Assembly: GCA_020055645.1 (NCBI GenBank)
Contig: CM034546.1
Coordinates: forward strand, 118,904,375 to 118,968,374
Length of the DNA stretch: 64,000 bases
Reading direction: 5' to 3'
DNA from: Tomocerus qinae
Taxonomy: Eukaryota; Arthropoda; Collembola; Entomobryomorpha; Tomoceridae
Part shown: positions 51,829 to 60,500 of the stretch, one piece after another
How the letters are laid out: each line of letters opens with the position of its first letter
How positions within the stretch are numbered: the stretch's first letter is position 1
Translations under genes and position numbers: made by a program
Notes under the pieces: model-generated
The model's database searches: none
What the model was told of the DNA's origin: nothing
Seen by the model: only the letters and a program-made list of their open reading frames with translations

Positions 51829-54800
51829 CAAATACCTCTTTTACTTTAAATGACAATGCTTCTGTTGACGAAAATTTTAAAATAAGTGTTAATGACGAGG
51901 GGCAACCCTATATAATTGTAACAATCTTAGGTCATAGTTTTTATGCGTTACTAGACTGTGGGTCTTCATTATCTATTATAGGTGACAATGTTATTACTTT
52001 ATTAAGTGAAAAGGGCATAAAGCGCACTCCATATTATAGGCAGGTCAGCCTCTTAAAAGGTAATTTCATTACAACAGAATCAGTTAAGTTAACTATCAAG
52101 TTTGGTACAAACTCTAGGACACAGTTTTTTGCATTAGTTAATGGAGCGATAAAATCAGTTTTACTCGGCAGAGATTTTTTACGTCCTACTAATATTGGCA
52201 TTTTCGTTGGTCTCGGTGGTTGGACTATAGGTATGGATTCACAAAAATTAATCCCGTTTGAACGACCACCACATTTACATTCAATTGCAAACCACTCAAA
52301 CGAAAGCTTAACACACGTTAATGAAGATGAGAATATATTGAGAAAAAATCTAATATCTAATGATTACATGCTAAACGTATTACATGAATTTGATCCACTA
52401 AGCGATGCTTTTTCTAATCAATACCCTTTATATGACAACATTCAATTATTATGCTCTGACACTTTTACATCACCCGCAGAGATCTTAGCTAACTGTGATT
52501 ATTTTCCAGATGTTTTTCAAAATGATAACAATTTTCAAAATCTAGATCAAGCTCATCTGACCTCCACTATAAATCCACATTCAATTGTAATTCCTGATTA
52601 TTTGGATACTAGTCAGCAGATTATTCTTAGTGAGACCTTAACAGAATTTCTTCCCATTTTTACAAAAAAACCTGGCCTATGTACATTATATAAACACCGT
52701 ATAGATACAGGTAGTGCCAAGCCAATTACCGCTAGAATGTATCCCATGACCCCAGGCAAGCGTAAAATTTTTGATGCAACATTCAAAGAGTTATTGGAAT
52801 TGGATATTATCGAACCATCAAACAGTCCATGGTCCGCTAGTGGATTTGTGGTACCAAAACCAGGAGGTGATTATCGATTTGTTATTAACTTTAGACCAAT
52901 TAATCTAATTACATTGTTAGATAAATATCCAATTCCAAGAATGGAAGATCTGATTTCAATTCTAGGAGCTTCATACTATTTTACCGTCATTGATTTGTCT
53001 AAGGGCTTTTATCAGATTGAAATGGCACACGAAGATAGATGTAAAACCGCTTTTATATCGCCTGCAGGTCTATATCAGTTTAAACGAATGCCCATGGGCT
53101 TGGTAAATGCACCCAGTACATTTCAACGGTGTATGGATCACGTTCTTGGGGATTATAAATGGAAAATTTCTTGTGTGTATTTTGATGATTTAATTATATT
53201 CAGTAAAACGTTCGAAGATCATGTCGAGCATATTAAAGCAGTTTTATCACGAATAAAGGCAGCTGGACTAACATTACATCCTAAAAAGGTTCAACTTTGT
53301 GTTAAGAGAATAAAGTTTCTAGGTTTTATCATAGAGCCAGGAAAATGCTATCCGGACCCAGAAAAAGTCTCTATTCTCAATAATTATCCAGTTCCTAAAC
53401 GGCAGAAAGATATTCTTAAATTTTTAGGCTTACTGAATTTTTATAGGCGTTTTATTCCAAATGCTAGCCTACACGCAAAACCATTAACAGAATTGCTGAA
53501 AAAAGATACTCCCTTTTTATGGAATGAGAATAGACAGAACGCTTTTGACTTTCTAAAACAATCACTATCTGCATGTACAAATCTGCGACTCCCTGACTTA
53601 AATGGACATTTTATAATTCAATGTGATGCTTCAAACTGTGGGGTTGGTGCAATTTTATTACAGGAACATGAAGGTTTAAAATATCCTGTGTGGTTTGCCA
53701 GCAAAGCGTTAAACCCTGCTCAGCTTAAATACTCAGTTTCTGAAAAAGAGCTTTACGCTGTGTTGTTTGCAATTGAAAAGTTTCGCGGGTTTATTGAATA
53801 TACTAAGTTTACCATACAAACCGATCATCAAGCACTTACTTGGCTAACAAAAATTAAAGAGCCTGCTGGTAGATTGGCTCACTGGTACATGATTTTGCAA
53901 CAATATGATTTCAATATAATGTACCGCCCTGGCTCTTCACCAGACATGAGACCGGCAGACGCTTTAAGTAGAATTGATGAAGTTCATGTAATTCAGTTCG
54001 ATTCTCTGACGATTGACCGTGTAGATTTTGTGACAGAGCAAAAAGCAGACCCCATTCTTTCTGAGATCACAAACTTTCTTAAAAATGACGTCTCTGAAAA
54101 AACCAGTTCACATATGCGACTTAAAGTTTTAGCTGATAGAGCATCACTTACTGAAGATGAATTATTAATGCGATACGTAGGACCTAAGAATAAACCTTGG
54201 GTAGAGGAATCATTTTATTGGCGAGTCTGGGTACCTAAATCACTAGTTACTAAAATTTTGCAAATATTTCATGACAGTCCAATAGGTGGTCATTTAGGAA
54301 TAAGGAAGACGTATTTAAAAATTGAAAGCAGGGTATACTGGATTGGGATGAGAAGAGACGTCGTCTCATATGTTAAGTCTTGCGAATCCTGTCAAAAAGC
54401 TAAGCCCTCACGTCTTCCACCAGTGGAGGCTACAGCATTTACACCTTCCACTGCATGGGATTTAATCTGTATAGATTTAATGGGACCTTATCCTAAAGGA
54501 GTATACCAAACTACCTACTTATTAGTCTTGGTTGATTCATTTACTAAATATGTCGAATTTATTCCTTTAAGATCTGCTAAAGCGGAGATAATAACGGATA
54601 AATTATGGCATGTCTTCTGTCGGTACGGTCTACCTTCGGTAATATTAAGTGACAATGGAACACAATTCACATCTGGTCACTTTAGTGAATGGTGTCTTCT
54701 CTTAGGAATTAAACAGTTTCACATATCTCCATATCACGCCCAGGCAAATGCAACTGAGAGATATAACGAGACAATTAAATCTATGCTCGTCGCAACAATA

Positions 54801-55346
54801 TCAAAATGTAAAGACTGGGATCGATATTTGCCTGAGTTAGCCTTTTCATTAAGATCTGCAGTAAATGATACAACGGGATTTTCGCCGGCATATATGCTCA
54901 TGGGGAGAGAATTAAGAACACCATTTGATAATGCACTAAATATAAAGATCGAAACTAATAGAGATGTAGTGAAACTTGGAGAAAGGCTGGCTTATATTTA
55001 TGAAATAGCCAGACAAAACATACATTCTATGCAGGATTCATATTTACGTAATTACAACAAAAAATGTAAGCCACGGACATATAATGTCGGTGAAAAAGTT
55101 CTTTTAAAAACCCATTTTTTATCAGATGCAAGTAAAGGCTTTTCAGCTAAGCTCAGTGATAAAAGAGAAGGTCCATATACCATTACTCACAAAGTATCCA
55201 TTAATGTTTATAATCTTATTTCGGAATCTACACAACAGATAGTAAGTAAAGTACATGCCAATGAATTGAGTCCATATTTTGATCGCTCAGATGGAAAGGT
55301 TTCCTCGTCCCAGAGGCCAACAGTTTTGGAGACCACAGCCGTTTAA
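51816..55346 (+). CDS. pol: Pol polyprotein (PR-RT-RNaseH-IN)
   Basis: Read after a -1 shift from gag, giving 1,176 residues (numbered from 51816). The aspartic protease has its active site at residue 47 in LLDCGSS, where Cys replaces the usual Thr or Ser of D-T/S-G, and the partner motif VLLGRDFL follows. Reverse transcriptase spans about 320-510 with SPWSASGFVVPKP, the VIDLSKGFYQI motif, PMGLVNAPSTFQ and catalytic YFDD at 455. RNase H starts near 600 (D604 in QCDAS, the Glu of SEKELYAV, D in TDHQAL and the last D in PADALSR). Integrase has an H2C2 finger (H819, H826, C856, C859), catalytic D887, D946 and E981 (34 residues between the last two), and a GPY/F-type module at about 1119. No chromodomain is evident. 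The frame is uninterrupted. Pol would be cut from a Gag-Pol fusion by its own protease. Its end overlaps the next frame by 56 nt. Confidence 0.95.
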   Translation: MSSRANTSFTLNDNASVDENFKISVNDEGQPYIIVTILGHSFYALLDCGSSLSIIGDNVITLLSEKGIKRTPYYRQVSLLKGNFITTESVKLTIKFGTNSRTQFFALVNGAIKSVLLGRDFLRPTNIGIFVGLGGWTIGMDSQKLIPFERPPHLHSIANHSNESLTHVNEDENILRKNLISNDYMLNVLHEFDPLSDAFSNQYPLYDNIQLLCSDTFTSPAEILANCDYFPDVFQNDNNFQNLDQAHLTSTINPHSIVIPDYLDTSQQIILSETLTEFLPIFTKKPGLCTLYKHRIDTGSAKPITARMYPMTPGKRKIFDATFKELLELDIIEPSNSPWSASGFVVPKPGGDYRFVINFRPINLITLLDKYPIPRMEDLISILGASYYFTVIDLSKGFYQIEMAHEDRCKTAFISPAGLYQFKRMPMGLVNAPSTFQRCMDHVLGDYKWKISCVYFDDLIIFSKTFEDHVEHIKAVLSRIKAAGLTLHPKKVQLCVKRIKFLGFIIEPGKCYPDPEKVSILNNYPVPKRQKDILKFLGLLNFYRRFIPNASLHAKPLTELLKKDTPFLWNENRQNAFDFLKQSLSACTNLRLPDLNGHFIIQCDASNCGVGAILLQEHEGLKYPVWFASKALNPAQLKYSVSEKELYAVLFAIEKFRGFIEYTKFTIQTDHQALTWLTKIKEPAGRLAHWYMILQQYDFNIMYRPGSSPDMRPADALSRIDEVHVIQFDSLTIDRVDFVTEQKADPILSEITNFLKNDVSEKTSSHMRLKVLADRASLTEDELLMRYVGPKNKPWVEESFYWRVWVPKSLVTKILQIFHDSPIGGHLGIRKTYLKIESRVYWIGMRRDVVSYVKSCESCQKAKPSRLPPVEATAFTPSTAWDLICIDLMGPYPKGVYQTTYLLVLVDSFTKYVEFIPLRSAKAEIITDKLWHVFCRYGLPSVILSDNGTQFTSGHFSEWCLLLGIKQFHISPYHAQANATERYNETIKSMLVATISKCKDWDRYLPELAFSLRSAVNDTTGFSPAYMLMGRELRTPFDNALNIKIETNRDVVKLGERLAYIYEIARQNIHSMQDSYLRNYNKKCKPRTYNVGEKVLLKTHFLSDASKGFSAKLSDKREGPYTITHKVSINVYNLISESTQQIVSKVHANELSPYFDRSDGKVSSSQRPTVLETTAV

Positions 55347-56451
55347 TTACCCTCCGTTTCTGTATCCGTGGCCACCACCTTTCCCAATTGCATACCCAAA
55401 TACACAAATACCCCCTTCTATACATAAATTCACTCGTGATGGATTCTCCCAAACAATGATGAATCCATACAAAAGACAGTTACAAAAGTGGGATAAAGTT
55501 AGTACAAAGCAATCTCAAGACTTCATTGACAATCCTAAACTTCAACTTTCCGTAGTAAACAGAGGAATACTAGTGTCCGAAACTGATCCAACTCCAGATG
55601 ACTTATTATTGAATATGCCCTATGACCCAGAAGGAACCATTGTTGATTTAGATGTCGTGTCTAATTCTAGGACTATCACTTGCTCTGCCAGATCAGCCCC
55701 CTTGACTGTCCGTCCTAACATACAGTACATTCCCATCAGCCCGAATAATTCCTGTCCACTACAATTTGCTCACATTAATCGTATTTTAATGGACATAGAT
55801 TTTTCACACAAACCAAATCCACCGACATTGCTTTCTTTGCCAATCCCTGCAAACATTGATCCTACCCCCAGTATCATTTTCGAAGAAACTAATACGCAGA
55901 TGCGTTGCATGAAAAATAAACTGGAGCTAGCAAAAACACAGTTTGTACAAAAAGTCATACTTGATTCCGAAACGAGAAAAGATATTGCCCTAAAACGTTT
56001 GCAACTCAAACCCCCTATAACACCATTCTTGAACAATTATTCCCGCATCAAAAACTATTTCTCTAAAGGTTCCAGGCCCCAAAAAACTCCAGCTGCACTA
56101 GAGAGACAAAGAAAGCACCAAAAATCTCGAAATGAAAGACATAGACAGAAAATCTTACAGAGAGAATCAGAAATGAGGATGTGTCTTGCCACTTTCTTAC
56201 CTAAAACTCCTTTTTCCTTACCACTGCCTCCAGGTAGCGATGATATTGAAGAATATATACCAATATCAACCTCTGGAACCTCAATGAACATTGAATATAT
56301 TCCATCTTCTAACGAAGATATAATTTCCTCTGCCATGTCAGACATTGAAATCTCTCCCACGTCTGACGTAGAGATGCACATTGACGAAGAAAAGATATTA
56401 GCCTACTCTGATAGTGAAGATATTGACAATCAGCAGAGTAAACTTGTTTAA
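55291..56451 (+). CDS. Third open frame, unknown, not envelope-like
   Basis: 386 residues from the ATG at 55291 (MERFPRPRG), in the gag frame and overlapping the 3' end of pol by 56 nt. I do not recognise it. Residues 1-45 are rich in Pro and aromatics (FWRPQPFNYPPF, YPWPPPFP). The middle mixes Pro/Ile/Leu segments with a helix-prone charged stretch around residues 205-240. A strongly basic stretch (ALERQRKHQKSRNERHRQK, about 270-288) could bind nucleic acid or act as a nuclear signal. The last 75 residues are acidic and Ser-rich, with YIP repeated as EEYIPIS and IEYIPSS, plus an earlier QYIPISP. No signal peptide, furin site, membrane helix or Cys pattern is visible, so it is unlikely to be an envelope although it sits in the env position. 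The ATG directly follows CTCAG, a possible splice acceptor; reinitiation after pol or a subgenomic RNA are alternatives. Its 1.16 kb of open frame in AT-rich DNA argues for selection. Confidence 0.8.
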   Translation: MERFPRPRGQQFWRPQPFNYPPFLYPWPPPFPIAYPNTQIPPSIHKFTRDGFSQTMMNPYKRQLQKWDKVSTKQSQDFIDNPKLQLSVVNRGILVSETDPTPDDLLLNMPYDPEGTIVDLDVVSNSRTITCSARSAPLTVRPNIQYIPISPNNSCPLQFAHINRILMDIDFSHKPNPPTLLSLPIPANIDPTPSIIFEETNTQMRCMKNKLELAKTQFVQKVILDSETRKDIALKRLQLKPPITPFLNNYSRIKNYFSKGSRPQKTPAALERQRKHQKSRNERHRQKILQRESEMRMCLATFLPKTPFSLPLPPGSDDIEEYIPISTSGTSMNIEYIPSSNEDIISSAMSDIEISPTSDVEMHIDEEKILAYSDSEDIDNQQSKLV

Positions 56452-56646
56452 GTACGAATTATCAACCAATTCCGAGCAAAATGTAAAATTCTTTGCTTGT
56501 AGAATATATTTTTTTTCTATTTTTAGGTCCATACTCTGGAGCGATTAAAAGAGCCAATATTGACTTTTTCTGACTGCCTAATAATAAGTTGTATAAACAG
56601 TATATTAATTCTAAGAAATAAAATTTGAAATAGTAGGTCACTCTTT
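56452..56646 (+). other. Untranslated stretch before the PPT
   Basis: About 195 AT-rich bases between the third frame and the polypurine tract. It contains a strong acceptor-like pattern: a T-rich run ending in CTATTTTTAG at 56517-56526. A donor-like CAGA|GTAAAC lies at 56437/56438, just before the third frame's stop. Splicing these would replace the last codons with a short tail, but nothing shows it happens. Confidence 0.5.
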
Positions 56647-56659
56647 AAGAGGTGGGGAA
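56647..56659 (+). other. Polypurine tract
   Basis: AAGAGGTGGGGAA ends directly at the first base of the 3' LTR. A purine run with G-rich end at this position primes plus-strand DNA synthesis in LTR elements. One T interrupts it. It sets the 5' edge of the LTR independently of the LTR alignment. Confidence 0.85.
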
Positions 56660-57507
56660 TGTAAAGAATATTTTCCATATTCTTCACAAAGCTACGCAAG
56701 TTACTATTAATTACGAAGTAATTTACATTATGAAATAAGGATTTACGTATGTAATCTTAGAAATGCCTAAATACATAGCATTATTATAAGTAAATCCGAG
56801 TTCATGAAACCGATGAGTGCTGGAACTACGATATGCTAACCAAAGGCGAGTTTATAAAAACTCTGTACACAGTTCACTCGGGGCCGATTTTCCTTTTGTT
56901 CTTCGTTGAAGACTCACCTCTTGTTTTTGGATTCTATCCACTTGAGTGAATTAAATAAGTTAAGATATTTTTTAAAGTTAAGTCTCCGTTTTGTAATTGA
57001 CTGAAGTCTTACAAAACGGAAGTTTGTTTAATTGCTATTTAAAATTACGCCAGTCCACTCTGGCGAGTTAAATATAATAAATAATTATTTGCCACAAAAT
57101 ATTTCCTTTAGAGATTTCTAAAGTGAAACCAATTGAGAAGTTTATGCTACAATTCTAGAGAATCCAGGCCAGCTCTCATCAGTTACTGGTAACTAAAGGT
57201 ACATAATTAATACATAATTTACTTCACTATCGTTTACTCTGAGTGTTCACGACTACTCTAGAGTGACGACTGAAATCTCTATACTTGCAATATAAAATAC
57301 TTCCCCTATTCTTAGTGCACCTTATTTGACATTGATTTGAAACTGTGGTGTGTTGTTATACTATTTTATTTATTTAAGATCATTCTACACTGTAGAAGAA
57401 CCTGGTATTTTGGCGAATTTAGATTTTAAGTTCATACTTGCATTCTAACATAGCTTGTATTTATAACATAGCGTACTTAAACACACTTAGTAGCTAAATT
57501 CTCCATA
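56660..57507 (+). repeat. 3' long terminal repeat
   Basis: 848 bp, matching the 5' LTR throughout at a fixed offset of 7,513 bp; I found no substitution or indel. It supplies the polyadenylation site for the element. Because LTRs are identical at insertion, the lack of differences means a recent insertion or recent gene conversion. Confidence 0.95.
57076..57081 (+). terminator. LTR polyadenylation signal
   Basis: AATAAA in the 3' LTR (equivalent to 49563-49568 in the 5' LTR), about 220 bases after the TATA box. Cleavage would be expected 10-30 bases later, giving an R region of roughly 200 bases. It is the only canonical AATAAA I see in the LTR. Confidence 0.6.
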
Positions 57508-57511
57508 ATCT
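57508..57511. repeat. Target-site duplication, right (ATCT)
   Basis: Identical to the four bases before the 5' LTR. The pre-insertion site would have read CCTATATCTGTACTG, ordinary AT-rich DNA of the flank, so no gene appears to have been interrupted. Confidence 0.75.
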
Positions 57512-60500
57512 GTACTGACACATTTCACTTACACAGCTGCAAACTGAATTTATCTACTCAGCAATTGTAACAGATATATCCGTAAACACTATTATATCTT
57601 ATCTAGTCCACACATCTGGATACGCATGCGATAACTTGTACGACTAAATAAATAGTAGAAATACATAGTATTTTGTAGTAGGAAGTGTGCTATTTGTAAG
57701 AATTGTAGTTTTTAGTTATTGTGCAAAGAGGAGAAAAGGCTGTGGGCAAAGTTGATGAAAAGTGAAAGAGTAACAATAAGGAATGAAACATGTGGCACTT
57801 GGCATTTCCACTTGTAGTGGATGTATACATTCATACAATAAAAGCCTCCAACAATAATACTAAGCTAAACTACTTCATATTGTAACTGGTAATAAGTGGA
57901 AGAGACACAAGTAACTTGGCAAACAATACTTACGCAAAAGCACACTCTCAAAACGGCTGCCATGCGTTCACTGATAAACTAATACAGTTCTTCGAAAAAA
58001 GTTTAATTTATTGAGACCATTTCTCTGTTCCCTTCCTTTACACTCATTCTCATTGACTTACATAGAGGATACACTTCAAAAAACTCTTCTGCACTCCAAA
58101 ACAAAACAATTTTTTATTCCAAACACTAATGCAAACACACATTGGTTTATTAATCTCTGCAGACAAACAACAGTTCGTTTACCAATAACACTCACTATAC
58201 TAGGACAGAAATGTTAATACAGTAGATCTATGCTAGCTTGTAATTCATTTATACACACGAGCAAAGTTATGAAAGAGTGTCTGCTATTTATCTCAAGAGT
58301 CTCCTCGGAAAAATGTTTCGTCTGAAACGAACGAACCATTTGTATCCAAGTTCACATATCCTTACGCACTGACAGAGTGGGAAACAAGTGTCTATTTCTA
58401 CACACACGCTTCAGTGTGTGCAAGTGGGAGAGTTTCAATTTGTAACTTATTAGCACAGGATGGTGTACTTAGAAGATGCCAATAGCTTTTTGCCACATGG
58501 CTCAAACGATGCAACTTGATACGATAAAATGCAAGACGGTGCATTCTGCCTCCACATAACTTTAGCCTTTCTTTCATCAACTAGTCAACGGAAATAAATG
58601 TATCTCAACTCAACTGGACTCCAGACAGCAGACACTTTAACACTACATGTATACTTAACTCACAATTACAGTCATTTTTTAAAGGATTGTCACTCTCAAG
58701 ACCATCATTCACATCTAAACATGTCCTTCTTCCTAATTACTATTTCACTTAACTAGAACTCAAGTATGTACTTCCACGCGTTTTTTACTCCTCAATTAAT
58801 TTCTTTTTCTCCTCAATTCCTTCCAAATGGAGTGGTCTCCATTTTGTCGGAAAACTTTTTCTCCCTCTGCCAAGTTCAATTGATGCGTGTCCATAATTCA
58901 AAACCTTTAATACAAACTTTAGGGTGCATGCTTAATTAATAACAATTCGTCTAACTGAAGTCACGCATTTGTGTTCAGCAATTTAAATTCTTTTATTTCC
59001 CCAAAAAATTCTAATAAGAGATGAAAAATAAATCATGGCTTTTCAAGCATCAATTAGGGTTTTATGGTCTTTTGTGACTAGAAGAATATTTTATTTTTCC
59101 ATTGGATTCTGTACTTGTCTACATTGAAATATGGCAATAACTTTACACTTAACCATCAATTTCTACAGACCAAGTCCCTCATTAGAATTGTATTAGTATT
59201 GGAGACTATATTGATAAATTGTGATGTTTATGCCAAAAAATGTTATTTCATTGTTCAAGATTCAATCGTCTGTAGACTCTCAAAATATCAAGGATGGTGG
59301 AATTAGATAAAGTACAGGAGAAGCCAGAACGAAAGTCTCAACGATCAACCTTCCGTGCAGATGTGAAAACATAAGCATTCACTTTTAGGCGTGACCCTTA
59401 TCATTACCGAGAAGACAAAGTTTTGCTATAGCCTCCTCCTCCACTTCTCGTAGAAAAGAACTCCGTGTGACTTTCGTGATTTGGCCATTTATGACAGAAG
59501 TGGAGTACTTACCCGTTGACGTGCCTCACCTTTAGCTCAGATTTGACTTGACGCCCATTTAACTCTCATTTTCTGTTATAGCTGTAGTTATTTCAACCTC
59601 CACTTGTGCCATTTCATGATCTTCGGACTTCCTAAGGTCTATACGACTAGTAATCGGAATCCTCTCCGTTAAAACAATAGGAAATTATTTATGTTGTTTA
59701 GATAACAGCTATTGCCATTAAAACTTAATTTAGGGCTGCTGCAAGACATTTGCGTTAATTACACGAATTCATTTGTAGGATGAATGCACGCACATTAAGA
59801 ATTATGCATCTTTTGTAATAAAATTATTCGAATACAGACAGGTTTTCTTACAAAAGCTTTTACATAGAAATCATTCCTGCAATTTTAAGTAGTTTTACAA
59901 TACAATTTAGTGAAACATTTGATGGGCAGCCGTGATGATAAGAGTTTGCTATTCTAAAATTGTTGGCCAATTATGAAATTCTTGAAAATCTTTATTGTTG
60001 CTCCCGTAGGTTATAACTATTAGATGTTAAATAACTAAACATACCTAGATAATAAACCCCTAGAGAAAAGCATAGAGTTATTTAGTAATTGATCGTAAAA
60101 GTACACAGATGTACAATTTTTCTAATGAATTTAGTAAAAATTGTAATCGCATTTTTCCCATTAAGTTGTAGACAGATTCTAGAATGGCAAAATTGCTAAG
60201 GATCTACATAGCCAAGGATATTTTCTTACGACTGACTGTCTAGAAGTCTCGAATCAGATATAGGTAAGTAAGGAGATTTAAAGGACATAGAAATAAGTAC
60301 TCAGTCAGCATGGAGCTTGGGATAATGTAATTTCGCATCTGACACATTTTCAGGGATAGAAATCACCATTTTTCATAAATAATTTGCAAATACGGCAAGT
60401 TGAAAGAAGTATCTCCGGTGGGCAGAAGCGAGTAAAAATAAGTCAGAGTAAGAGTCTTCTCACGTTCTGCTACTTTAGAATAGAAAATAGGAGAGTACCA

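Larger units (their letters stand above)
49147..57507 (+). mobile_element. Complete Ty3/gypsy-type LTR retrotransposon
   Basis: Full element of 8,361 bp on the plus strand. Order: LTR, primer-binding site, gag, pol (protease-RT-RNase H-integrase), a third open frame, polypurine tract, LTR. Integrase after RNase H places it in the Ty3/gypsy (Metaviridae) lineage rather than copia, and the RT, H2C2, DDE and GPY/F motifs agree. All three frames are open, the two 848-bp LTRs show no difference in a base-by-base read and have a constant 7,513-bp offset, and a 4-bp target duplication flanks the element. This copy is therefore recent and possibly active. It differs from an ordinary gag-pol gypsy element by the extra frame downstream of pol, which does not look like an envelope gene. 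The clade is unresolved: the primer-binding site and integrase tail hint at insect mdg1/412/Osvaldo-like relatives, but only a tree would decide. Confidence 0.96.

Noticed and set aside
55279-55290. Start of the third frame four codons earlier
   Set aside because: It would begin at TTG. The ATG at 55291 is the first in frame.
52233-55346. Pol starting at the ATG at 52233
   Set aside because: The pol frame is open upstream to 51774 and that stretch encodes the aspartic protease, so the ATG is internal.
55770-56381. Two antisense frames of 88 and 108 codons inside the third frame
   Set aside because: They are mirror images of the sense frame's codon pattern and have no independent features.
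55291-56451. Third frame as an envelope gene
   Set aside because: No signal peptide, membrane helix, cleavage site or cysteine pattern; position alone is not enough.
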